From: Cercozoa sp. M6MM
Lineage: Eukaryota; Endomyxa: Ascetosporea
DNA: 64,000 bases
Assembly: GCA_040357565.1 (NCBI GenBank)
Contig: JBDODJ010000022.1
Strand: one strand, 5' to 3'
Position 1 is the first letter of the stretch. Each line of letters starts with the position of its first letter. The notes under the pieces are model-generated. The model was not told the origin of the DNA. It worked only from the letters and a program-made list of their open reading frames with translations, and did no database searches. A program made the position numbers and the translations under genes. Of the stretch, positions 11,392 through 21,377 are shown piece after piece.

Positions 11392-12863
11392 TTAGTTAGT
11401 TTCCGTGCCCTCCTGGCGACTCCTTGGGTCATCAGTGCCAGGCGAGGCAGCGACTGTCGAAGTCACCTTTGCCTCTGTCTGCCGAGGAAGGCACACGGCA
11501 AGGAAGGTCTGCAAACTGTCGTTCTGCGTGTCCTGCTGAGCAGCGTTCTTATCAGTGTCGGGACTGACACTGCTCGTACTAGCGACAAAGTTCCGAGCCG
11601 CCGTTTCTTCCGCTGTCGCAACGATCGATCAAGCATCAATCAGTCGTCAAATAGGGAGGTGCAGTACAAACAAACTACCCGTGTGACTCAGATCAAAGGC
11701 ATCGTCCTGTTCCTCTTCCTTTTCCTAACCCCAAGGTGTGATTTTGGTATATATGGCGAGTAGCAACGTACCTCCATTGCACGACGCCACCTGGACGACA
11801 CTATGCGCGCGGCCTGAGCGTACCGCGACTCTCGGACTGTCCTGCTTGTTGTACAGTGTTTGTAAGCATAGCAACAACAAAAACACAACAACAACAACAA
11901 AACGAATACAACAACAAGACAACAACAAAACAACAACAAAACAACAACAACCAACAAAGCAAGAACAATGAAACAAGAGCAAGAACAATGAAACATACAA
12001 AAAACAAGAAACCAAGAAACAACAACAAAGAACAACAACAAAAACAACAAAAGACAACAAAACAACACGAAAAAACAACAAAAACAACACAAAAAATACT
12101 GCGAAGCCTGCGCGTAGTGCTTGGCGATGGCGCGGTCCACCCGAAAAGCCACCTCGCGTGCTCTTTCCTTTGCTTCCTTCTGTGCATATGAGGGAGTAAC
12201 AGAGGTGGTGCAAAAGGGGTGAAACGCCACCGACGTGCTGCCCAGCGCCTGCAGCGACAGTGAGTAGAATCGCTTCAGTGCTTTGCGTCGCAACAGTGTC
12301 GGCGCGTCGAACACGCTCTATCACAAGGGGATAAAGGGGTGGAGGGTAAAGGGGTGGAAGGTAAAGGGAGGAAGAAAGCACCGAAGTGTCGATACGTCCT
12401 CGCACGCGCACGCGCCGATCGCTTTCCTGTCGACAGGCACGTCGCCACTTTCGCAGCAACTCGCTGCACACGGTGCGTATCGTCTCCTGTTCCTGTGGGG
12501 GAAGGGGGGTAACGGGGGGGGGGGGGGGGGTAAGGTGAGATCAAAGGAGCTTGTACCGAATGCTTCTGCCGACACTTTGAAACTGCAATGCCGATTTTGG
12601 TGTCTCTAAATCAAGAGGGTGCAACAGCAAAACACTGACAGCAAAGTGACTCACCTCAAGATGGCGATGTCGACACTCAGTTTGCCCATCTCTTTCTGCA
12701 GGCCATTTAGTCTTTTAAACATAACACCTGTGGTGCCAAACAAATGTACTAAAACTGCGATGGTTTCCTGCTCGTTCTGAGCATTCTGCAGCGAGTCACG
12801 CAGCCGCGTATAGCGTCCGCGCGGCACCACGGCCGAGCAGTCAAAAAGTGTCGCTTGCGGCAT
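11392..12863 (-). CDS. TFIIS N-terminal (LW) domain protein
   Basis: The first exon starts MPQATLFDCSAVVPRGRYTR (ATG at 12863) and contains ETIAVLVHLFGTTGVMFKRL and KEMGKLSVDIAIL. The next exon reads ETIRTVCSELLRKWRRACRQ. Together this is the four-helix TFIIS N-terminal fold, whose signature is the closing A..L...WK. Later exons are a helical stretch (SYAQKEAKERAREVAFRVDR) and a Ser/Thr/Gln-rich disordered tail ending SRQEGTETN, stop 11392-11394. No C-terminal zinc ribbon is seen, so this is not full-length TFIIS. It resembles IWS1, Elongin A or Med26 relatives, which bind elongation factors. The phase at the first junction does not close cleanly beside a poly-G tract at 12516-12531, so an assembly error or a different splice site is possible. 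Confidence 0.7.
11873..12095 (-). repeat. Intronic CAA/AAC repeat tract
   Basis: Plus strand is a degenerate (AAC)n/(AACAAAA)n run. On the sense (minus) strand of the host gene it is (GTT)n, again T-rich. It sits in an intron of the TFIIS-N gene. The long hydrophobic Val/Phe/Cys ORFs read through it are spurious. Confidence 0.85.
12313..12372 (-). repeat. Intronic TTTACCC-type tract (minus sense)
   Basis: Plus strand shows GGGGTGGAGGGTAAA-type units, so the sense strand of the minus-strand TFIIS-N gene reads TTTACCCTCCACCCC. Orientation follows the gene. Confidence 0.8.
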
Positions 12864-13220
12864 GGTAGCTACCCTGTCTTAAGCCCACTGCTGAGTTTCC
12901 ACACCAAATTCACTACAGTAAAGTGGCCTACACAACTAAGTTTGCGCCACGAGTTCGATCTGACACTTTGTTTGAGCGAGCTGGTGTTTTTCGCACGCAG
13001 CTGACACGCCACGTCCACTCAAGAAAAACGAGCATGTCGCCGAATGTTGACCACATCCTACTCTGCCGTATCGGGTTTGAGGCAGGCTGACACAGCAATT
13101 GCAAACTGTGTGCACGTCGGACGGAAACTACAGACTAGTAAATGTACTGCCCTTGGACATGTAAGTAAACTGACGGGGTGGTTTATTTCACATGCCTTGC
13201 ACTGCGTAGAGACAGTAAAA

Positions 13221-13671
13221 ATGCTGAAGTGGGCGACGCCTGCAGTGCTGGGGGCGCTGACATGTGTGGTAAGTCGATCACTGTCGATGTGATCGATCGA
13301 TCACACAGTCAGTTTTGTTTTGTTCAGCGAGCGACCTCAGTGTCGACGCAGATCCTAGGTAAGCTTTTAGTCGTGTGAACCAATAGAGTCTGTGCTGACG
13401 CCTTGTGTGCAGAGGACGTGGATGGCGTGCAGATCGACCCGTGGGAGTGCAGTGACGAACTGTTTCAGGTATATCTAAAAGTCAATTCTGTTATTGTTCA
13501 GGTTTAAAATTCAGCTATATCTGAAACCCTCGGTTATTGTTCAGGTGTTTTTGACGCCAGGCTGCGGCACGCCGGTGGACTCTAATGCCATCGAGGCCGA
13601 TATGATTCTGGAGGATGACTCTACCTGTCGGTATAATGGGTCTCGAGACAGTGTGTGTTTCCTCAGTTCAG

Positions 13672-13719
<48 letters not shown>

Positions 13720-13819
13720 NNNNNNNNNNNNNNNNNNNNNNNNNNNNNNNNNNNNNNNNNNNNNNNNNNNNNNNNNNNNNNNNNNNNNNNNNNNNNNNNN
13801 NNNNNNNNNNNNNNNNNNN

Positions 13820-13867
<48 letters not shown>

Positions 13868-14542
13868 AATAGAGCCTACTTTGAGGTGGGCGAGGACTTT
13901 CTGAGCGAGCTGCGGCAGTGCAGCGAGTCAGAGTCGCTGCTGCCGGTGACTGTATCAGTACTGTCACCGATCTACGAGTCAAAAGTGGTCGACACGCACC
14001 TGCAGGAGACAGAGACGTCGCTGCAGTTGCTGCCGGGATCCATAGCTGTCAGCACAGAGTTAAACTCAATTCTACTTGATGTCACCGATCAGTACGGAGA
14101 CTTTGGTACCTTCTGACTCGTTGCTGATCCCTGAGTGACCAGTTGTAATACTGTATGACTGGATGGTACAGTCGATATCGAGGAGTGCCTGGAGGAGGTG
14201 CAACTTCAGTTGGTGCACTCCGAGACACTTGAGAGTTATGACGCAGAGATGATCTACTCGATCGGTAGGCTTCCACATGCTCACTAAGAGTGGTCACCCA
14301 GTCAGGCAGCGACTCAGTAGTCACGTGGCTTGTGCACAGGTCAGAGTCGGTGCACAGCCACCTTCCAGGTGCCGCTGGGCCGCTTCCTGCTGCAATCGGC
14401 GTGGCACGTGCACTGGCTCGACGACTCGCACGATGCGACCGTTCTTGACGTCGATTTCGACGCTGTCATGGACGTCGCTCGCGTCCGCGCGGTCGCTTTG
14501 ACCCGCCCCTCTGTCACCGTCGCTGTAGCCACCCCATATCTA

Positions 14543-14573
<31 letters not shown>

Positions 14574-16731
14574 TTTTGATACATGCATTTATTAATACAT
14601 ATGTGTATGAGGACAGGCCGTGATCCAGGAGGTGTTCACGCCGGAAGGCGACGTTCGCGACGTCAAGTACTGCGACGGCATTACGGTATACTTTACCCCC
14701 TCGATACCCTAATACCCCCCCCCCGGGGCCTTTGGACCCCCCCCCCCCAACAGGCGTGGCTGCGTACCAATGGCACAGAAGAGTGAGTCACTTGCACACT
14801 AAGAGTGAGAGTGTGTCACGTGTGACTGAAGTGATCGCACGTGCTCTCTGACGGTGTGATTAAGCAGATGGCACCGTGCCGAGTCGGTCAGCAACGAAGC
14901 CACAGGTTCCTGTCGTGCCGTGTTCTCGCTGTATCACACCCTTATTGAGAATGATCTTACACTATTACCTGTGCTTGAACACAGTGATCGATCAACACAA
15001 CAGGACGACCAGGTCGCCATTCGGTAAGTCCCTTACCTTCTTTACCCCCTTTACCTCCTTTACCCCCCTTACCTTCCCCACACCCGCCGGGCAGTGTGCT
15101 GTACGGACCCGATGATCAGCTGCACACGGCAGTGTTCGACTGGAGTGACATGGTACACCCCTGCCACGTGGTCCACTGTGATGATCGATCAGTGGCGGTG
15201 ATTGCAGCACACAGTACGGGTCAAGGCGCCCGTGCGGACGGTCGATGTGCCAGTGACAGTGCTGAACCACGTGATCGACGGCGACGCCTACGATACCTAC
15301 GAAGACGAACTCGTTCGCGCGGACAACTTTGCTCATGACACGGAGTGGGCACTGACCGCGTGTATGACCCTCGGCGACGTCCGCGCTTACGACCGCGCGG
15401 ACAAGACTATCGCATTCGCTGCGGTGCCTTTCATTCACGACGACGACGGTGGCTGCTACCTGCGTTTCGTTTTGGTACCTTCTAACCACAACTTATCGTT
15501 AAAAGAAACCGTGCCTCGTTGAGAGTGATCTTCAAGTGACCACATGTGTAGCCACTCGGTTCCTACGGCGTCGGAGTTGCCGAGGATCGCTTCATTATCG
15601 CCTTGGGCAGCTATGGATTCGAGGTACCGTCAGTGCACTAGTACTAGGGATGTATCAGAATAGTGACGGTTCTGGTGACCACTTCGATCACAGTTGATTG
15701 CTCTGATCGCTGTGTATGTGCGATCAGTTGAGTCTGCGCGACATGGAGGTCACCGCGCGAGAGGAGAAAATCGGAGTTAATCACGCGCTGCAACTGATAC
15801 CGATCGCTGTCGCTGATGGTACCTTTTGACCCGCCTGTGTGGTCACATGTGTACACATGAGTGGCCCAGTTGGCACGTACGCAGACACCGACAGTGACGG
15901 TGAGGAAGACATCGTGTACGACGTAGCCGCCGCTTTGACCGAACTGATGCGCGAACTGCCTGTGAGGTACAACACGTGACAAAGTGACCCCACGTGATTG
16001 GCCTCGTGACTGACTGGGTGACTACATGACTGACTGACGGTTCTTGTGATCGTAGTGACAGTCCGGTGGACACTCTGGCCCAGCAGGTGGTCGCCGAGAC
16101 GCTGCGTCGTGTACTCACCACCGAGGTCGCCGAAGACACCGACTCGGTCCGCATGTAAGTTTACGTTTGCCCTTATGTCCCCTGAGTCCAACTGTACCGC
16201 ACATACGTACCATACGTGCTGTATCAACAGAAGCGAGGACGATGAAGAAAGAGAAGCCGAGCTGGAGGAAGAAGTGCTTGCAGAAGAGTCACTCAAAGTC
16301 GAAGACGAATCGGATGAACTGACTGAGCAGGAGATTGTGCGGCAGTTGCAACAGGTTCCTTTGCCCTTTGTCCTCTCCTACCTCTATCTCTTTAACTCAT
16401 TTAATTTGGATAGATCTACGACGAATTGGAGCAACTGACGGCAGAGGAACAACAACAAGAAGAGGAGGAAGAGGAGGAAGAAGAGGAAGAGGTGCTTGCT
16501 GTCGAGTTCGAGTTCACACTGATCGCTGACGATGACAGCGACAACGACACTGACAACTCTCTCAGCTATGGTGACAACTCGCAGTTTTGGGGTGACTCCA
16601 CTGAGCCGGTGGAACTTTTCGTCGTTCCTTCCTTGGAATTCGAGCAGCCTCTGATGCCTGCGCCGCTGCCAATGGGTCCGCTGCCAATGATTCCTCTGCC
16701 TGTGCCAATGATGCCGCCAGTCTTCTTCTAG
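13221..16731 (+). CDS. Unknown secreted protein with a highly acidic C-terminal region
   Basis: Start MLKWATPAVLGALTCV (ATG 13221) is a signal peptide, cut by an intron after Val-16. About 20 exons follow. Examples are VDGVQIDPWECSDELFQ, VFLTPGCGTPVDSNAIEAD, YFEVGEDFLSELRQC, ETSLQLLPGSIAVSTELNSI, FQVPLGRFLLQSAWHVHWLD, VLYGPDDQLHTAVFDWSDMV, VRTVDVPVTVLNHVIDGDAY and GSYGVGVAEDRFIIALGSYG. These look like beta-strand-rich extracellular modules. From about 16230 the protein turns very acidic (SEDDEEREAELEEE, then a run of about 14 Glu, then DDDSDNDTDN). It ends in a Pro/Met-rich tail, TAG 16729-16731. One intron holds the assembly gap at 13720-13819. I do not recognise the family. Binding of calcium or other cations by the acidic part is only an inference. 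Confidence 0.6.
13675..13866 (+). repeat. (GT)n microsatellite with a 100-nt assembly gap
   Basis: GT dinucleotide repeat on both sides of 100 N (13720-13819), inside an intron of the acidic secreted-protein gene. The true repeat length is unknown. Confidence 0.95.
14536..14578 (+). repeat. (TA)n and poly-T in an intron
   Basis: About 30 nt of alternating TA followed by a T run. It lies inside the 14.5 kb intron of the acidic secreted-protein gene, just before an exon that reads VIQEVFTPEGDVRD. Confidence 0.85.
15024..15094 (+). repeat. Intronic TTTACCCCC tract
   Basis: The intron starts gtaagtcccttacc and continues CTTTACCCCCTTTACCTCCTTTACCCCCC to an acceptor near 15094. Same sense-strand class as at 4970 and 8446. 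Confidence 0.85.
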
Positions 16732-17041
16732 ACCTGCCAATGTTAGGTAGCTACTGTACTCAGCGACTCGCCGTACTCATGTAAATTTACCGTTATTGAT
16801 CCATCAACTGCGAGAAGAATACATGTATGACTGTTCAAGTGGTATTGATACCCCGGGCCAGCCAGAATCCAGCCGACTAAGAAGCCATGCACTAACACAA
16901 CAAGTACAATTGTAGTGCAAACTACAACGTCAAACCGTCAATTCGAAAGATCGCTTGTGTGAACCAAGGTTGGAAGAGATGTCCCAGCACTTGCAAAACC
17001 TCGTTTGCTGTGAAAGCTTTTTCCAACGTATTACAGGCTTC
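16732..17041. other. Spacer or unresolved 5' end of the acyltransferase gene
   Basis: About 300 nt between two plus-strand genes. It probably holds the promoter and first exon(s) of the acyltransferase. An ATG at 16979 opens a short frame, but its phase does not match the next exon, so the true start is unresolved. Confidence 0.35.
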
Positions 17042-19171
17042 AGTCTCTTGTTGTGTGCTTTGATCCAAGTAAGTTCTTTTTTCAGCGCCAGCAGGCGTCG
17101 CGGGAGCCATCTTTGGCCTGTGTAAGTTGTTTTTTGTAACCCACTTGACTGTTGCCGCTCTGCATCGTATTGTTTCTCACAGACCTGGAAAGTGAAGTGA
17201 CGTTGGAACAGCTGAAACTTGCGACACTTCGCAGTTTTCGTGAAGTGCCGACTCTGCGTGCAGCTTTGGATGTGGGCTCACTAGGCATTAACGTTGCCGT
17301 ACGCGACTTCGACGAAGCCGCCGGCGAAGCCGCCGCAGAACGCGCGTTTGCGACGCCATTTGTGGAATCGAGCGAAGATTTGCTCGACAAAAGTGCGACA
17401 TTGCGCCGAGCACTCGAAACAGAGTTAAAACAAGTGGTGCGTATACAGATATCCATCAATTTATTATCTAAAAGTATGAGCTATCTCACTAGTGCAGGTG
17501 TTTGAGTGGCACGAAGCGCCGTTGTGGCGAGTGCGACCGATTGTGCGTGAAGGCAGCGACACATGTGTTGGCATGACGGTGAGTGCGTCGCACCTGCTCG
17601 TCGACGGACTCGGCTGTGCCGCCATTGCACGGGCTGTTCTGCACTTCCTCTTCAACGATGTCGATGGTAACTTTGCCTTTCGGCTTACAGGTAGACATTA
17701 GTACAAAGAAACCTGTTTTCCTCGCAGAAATCAAGCAGTTCGTCAGTGCGACACTGCCTGAGTCGGTGGAGCAAAAGGCGCAGATCGACGTGCCTCCAAG
17801 TACTCTGTTCACTGTCGACAACGAGAACGGGAAAGACGCTGCTCGCACCTTGTTGGAAAAATCGCGCGAGTTGCAGACCGTCTTGCGTCCGCACGTGTAG
17901 GCTGTCTGTCCAATGTCGCCCTTGTTTAGTTTGTGCCTGTGTCTGTGGTTCGGTTGATTCACAGAGGAAAACTGTCGCCTTCGCGCGAGGCAATCGCTTT
18001 GGAGACGCGTGTGGTACATTGCGAATAAACAGCAGCATACAGGAAGCTGAGAGAGTGCTACTGTGCCGCGCACAGGTCAACGTGGCAGCACTACTGCGTG
18101 CATGCAAGCGACGTGAGATGTCGATCGACACGGTTCTTACGACCATTGCAATGCGCGTGTGTTACGAGGTACCCCACTCTTTTAATACTCGCCTGTTTGA
18201 CACCGCACTTGTCTTCTGCAGGTGCTCAAGAGTACGGTCTCGGTAACACCTGTGTCGCTGCGAAAAGAATTTCCTGAGACTGGTGCGTTGCTTTTCTTTC
18301 TATGTGTTTTGTGTCTCTTTCAAAGCATCTCTGTCGCGTACCGTTAGAAAACGCAATTGGCAACTACTTCGTCGTTCTGATGCCTGCGAATCCGTTCAGT
18401 GCCGCCGACACCAGTGACGAAGACTTCTGGGCGATGGCCTTGCGTGTGCATGGTGCCCATGCTGTCCTTTAATGTTACTATTGCTACCGCTCTGACTTGA
18501 TCTTGTACACTGTGTTGTATAGAGCGCAAAATGAAGCAGCAGGAAGGCGGTAAAGTCGAGGCGTACCGACGCACTTGTGCGAGTATGTACATGCCGTTCA
18601 ATGTGATGCTGCTGCCGGCACTCCGCGCTCTCTGTGGTACAGTAAAGATCCGTGCTTCTCTTGGTATTTCAGAAAACTACCACGGCAATACTTCGCATAG
18701 AGTCGGGTACCACCGCAGCGCTGGAGAAGTGCTTGCTCTCGGTGTCGACGGTGCTGGCCGGTGGCGTTGCCTCTACCTGTCTCAGCAACTACGGCCGAGT
18801 TCAACTGCCGCATACCGCACTAAGTACAATACCTATCGTTGTGTATCTTTGCGTGAAGTGAGGCTTGTCCAAATACTGCCCTGTGTGTAACTAGCGGCCG
18901 CCACGGCAAGTCCTTTCGGTCGCTCGCTTCGCTTCGACTTTTGCACCACCAACGATGGTAACTTTTCACCATAATTGAAGAAATTTTTCACCGAGTCCTC
19001 ACTGTTTTTGCTCCGAGAACAGCACAAAAAATGACGGTGACAGTCACGGTTTGCCATGACGCGGAGAATACCGAGAACGATGCGGTTGCTGGTGTCACTT
19101 TCGATAATCGGCAACTCGCCGCCACGCTGTCGGACGAGTTCTGTCGCACCCTGGCTGAGATTTCGGCCTGA
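17042..19171 (+). CDS. HxxxDG-type acyltransferase (alcohol acetyltransferase/condensation superfamily)
   Basis: Members of this superfamily move an acyl group from CoA or a carrier to an alcohol or amine. The His of HxxxDG is the general base. The motif is seen as SASHLLVDGLGC near 17580-17630. Upstream exons read GVAGAIFGLYLESEVTLEQL and LRSFREVPTLRAALDV, the usual N-terminal half. Downstream are RAQVNVAALLRACKRREMSI, DTVLTTIAMRVCYE, VSVTPVSLRKEFPE, ENAIGNYFVVL and a last exon ATLSDEFCRTLAEISA, TGA 19169-19171. The order (HxxxDG, then a helix of the L..C....+T..T type, then GN.F) fits AATase/PapA-like proteins. The DFGWG motif of the plant BAHD group is not seen. The start codon is unresolved, so the left boundary is a lower bound. 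The substrate cannot be told. Confidence 0.8.
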
Positions 19172-19963
19172 TCACGCACAGCCTGAAAATACAGTACGGA
19201 CTATGGACCCAGCCGATCAGGTCCACATTACGCCATCAGTTCATTTGATTCATCCTTCTTCGCATTGTCTCCAGTTGATATGTATGCTTGCTGTTGTTGT
19301 TGTTGTAAGATTTACATTCCGGCGTCGCATGAGCTGTAAATTCCGGCGTCCGATGAGCTGTCACGCTTGAGACTACTAAAACTGTCCATGTATGGCGTAC
19401 CAGTCAAGCCAGCCGAGTGGCGCACAACCGAACACACGCGTAATAAACGATGCGACGTATCGCCAGGTGCAAAACCTGAACTGTGTATTGATAAATTTAC
19501 CCCCCCCCCCCCCCCTGTCAATAATGAGCTCCCGTCAATAAACGAGCTCGCGCAACCAAGTCATGTTTCAGCAGCTTCTGGTACAACAGGCGCCACAGCC
19601 ACGTAGACGCCTCGCCTTTCCCAAAAAAGCACGTCCGCACACTTTCGGTAGGGACGGTTCTCTACCGCCATCGTGTCTGCGTGTCGCACACTCTGCATAT
19701 GGAGCGATACACTGTCGTATATGCGTAAATGCGCGACACACACAAACAAACACAATGAAATAACTGAGTGAAAAACAGGAGACTTTAACACATTTTCGTC
19801 TAGTACAGTTCAGCGACGCCTAGACCATTACTACACATGTCCAAGCTCCACTAAAGGTAAAAATAGCTTGCTCCCTATTTTTACCCGACGATAGTGTCGC
19901 GCGAGGATTCCCGGAGTTATGTTGAACTGTGTATTCATGCTTTTCGCGTAGAGTAAGAAGCAG
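19172..19963. other. Intergenic, possible small gene or degraded sequence
   Basis: About 790 nt. It contains a direct repeat of ATTCCGGCGTC..ATGAGCTGT (near 19314 and 19340), a C16 tract at about 19499 and two short plus-strand open frames (19367-19606 and 19563-19763). Neither frame has recognisable domains or clear splice context. I cannot support a gene here. Confidence 0.4.
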
Positions 19964-20600
19964 TTAGCTCGTTAGTTTCTGTTTACAAATAACATGGTGC
20001 CCAAATAATTGAGCTTGAATACAAGTCTTCCGCTTAGTTACGCGAATATCCCCAGTTTGTCGATCGACGACAGATCGTTGTAGCGATGCCCTAGCTGGCG
20101 ACTCGGGAGGTATCTCGTCCTCTTGTACGACCTCCGCAGCTGCAAGTTCAGGCATTAAACTCACTTTACACAGAGAGAGCGACAAGTACCCCAGTCGGTC
20201 TGGCAGACGCGATCAAGCGTGCGTCGCAGGCCTGGGTACCGACGCTCGATGTTCTCCTCTTCGACGACACGTCGATACAAGCGTTCCGCCTGCGCATCCG
20301 AGATGACTACCTCCATGCGTTTTCCCGGGAACAGATCGGCGACGTAGGTGGCTTCGTCTTCCGAAAGGCCTTGGTTCCGCAAGTCGCCGGCTCGCTGTCG
20401 GCTCTCTTCGACCAGGGCGACGAGCAATCGGTGATACTCGCCGAGCTGCATTGCCTGGGCGGCAGACAGCTCGCGCAGGCGCAAGCTGCGCAGCAGCGTG
20501 GCGGCCGAAAACACTGTTTCTGGGCTGCCGGTGCCTAGCAACTCTTGGAGACCGCTAAGAACGGCCGGCCCGCTCGTTTCGAGAGCTACAGTACAAGTAC
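19964..20600 (-). CDS. Unknown helical protein (armadillo-like helix pairs?)
   Basis: Two exons can be joined. The first, coming in from about 20590, reads LETSGPAVLSGLQELL, TGSPETVFSAATLLRSLRLR, QLGEYHRLLVALVEESRQRA, SEDEATYVADLFPG and NIERRYPGLRRTLDRVC. After an intron that ends aacttgcag, the second reads AAEVVQEDEIPPESPARASL and ends VICKQKLTS with a stop at 19964-19966. The amphipathic helices resemble armadillo/HEAT helices, but there are too few to call. Upstream exon(s) with the start codon are not resolved. A candidate ATG at about 20663 does not join in phase. Confidence 0.5.
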
Positions 20601-21377
20601 AAAGCGTTTCGTGAAGCTTGGCAGGGCAGCGGCTGCGTGGAGTTTATCAAAATACCGAGTCATCGGCGCAGCTCTTGCTCGTGCTGCAACAACGATTCCC
20701 TCTGCAACGCAGAGGATTTGTGTTAATAAGCGCGTTTTTTTCACTTCTTTCGTTGTCGCGTCGATCGGACATCAGCTACAATTGTACAAATTTGGAAACA
20801 ACCGTGAGCGAACAAATACATCCTATACCAGCTTCAGAGTCTACGCGTCCATTTGGAAGCTCTTTTTCGTCCAGAAATCCTGCGATTTCGGACAAGCGTC
20901 CGATTTTTTCGCAATCTACGCCATCAACTCTACTTTGTGCCCGAGTTTGCCTGTTCGCCCGCAAAGTCGATATATTCTGGTTCACCCCCCCCCCGGGGGG
21001 GCCCCGGGGGGGCCCCCGCGTTGGCCCCCCCCCTTTGCCCCCCCTTTACCCCCTCTAGAAGTTGTGCGCACGGGGACGGCGTAATTACGAACCCTCTGCT
21101 CTCGGGGTGACCGCCGACTTTCTTCAATTGTAACTGTGGTGGCAGAAAAACTTTTGGGCTCGCGCCACGACCAGAATTTACAAAAAAACACACACACACA
21201 CACACACACAAGCGCCTCAGGAATTGCCAAAATACTAAGACAAGAGATAATTCTACCAATCAAAGTTGCGGTACTTTTTGTCACGAAAAGTTGTAAAAAA
21301 ATTGTCGTATTTGAACTATTCGATACTTCCGGGCACGCGGAGTCACTCGGTCAATCCCATGCCAGCGGAGCCTTGGA
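20601..21377. other. Spacer with C/G homopolymer block
   Basis: Probably holds unresolved 5' exons of the minus-strand helical protein. It also contains a striking run of C9 G7 C4 G7 C5 and similar around 20988-21055, followed by a (CA)n run at 21184-21212. I see no supported gene. Confidence 0.4.

Noticed and set aside
11688-12471. Long Val/Phe/Cys-rich minus-strand ORFs that look like membrane proteins
   Set aside because: They are translations of the (GTT)n intron of the TFIIS-N gene.
13494-14116. Plus-strand ORFs across the (GT)n repeat and N gap
   Set aside because: Cys-Val runs come from the microsatellite. The gap has unknown length, so no frame can be carried across it.
16922-17110. 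Minus-strand 62-codon ORF as a gene
   Set aside because: No splice or domain support was seen. It overlaps the 5' part of the acyltransferase gene on the other strand.
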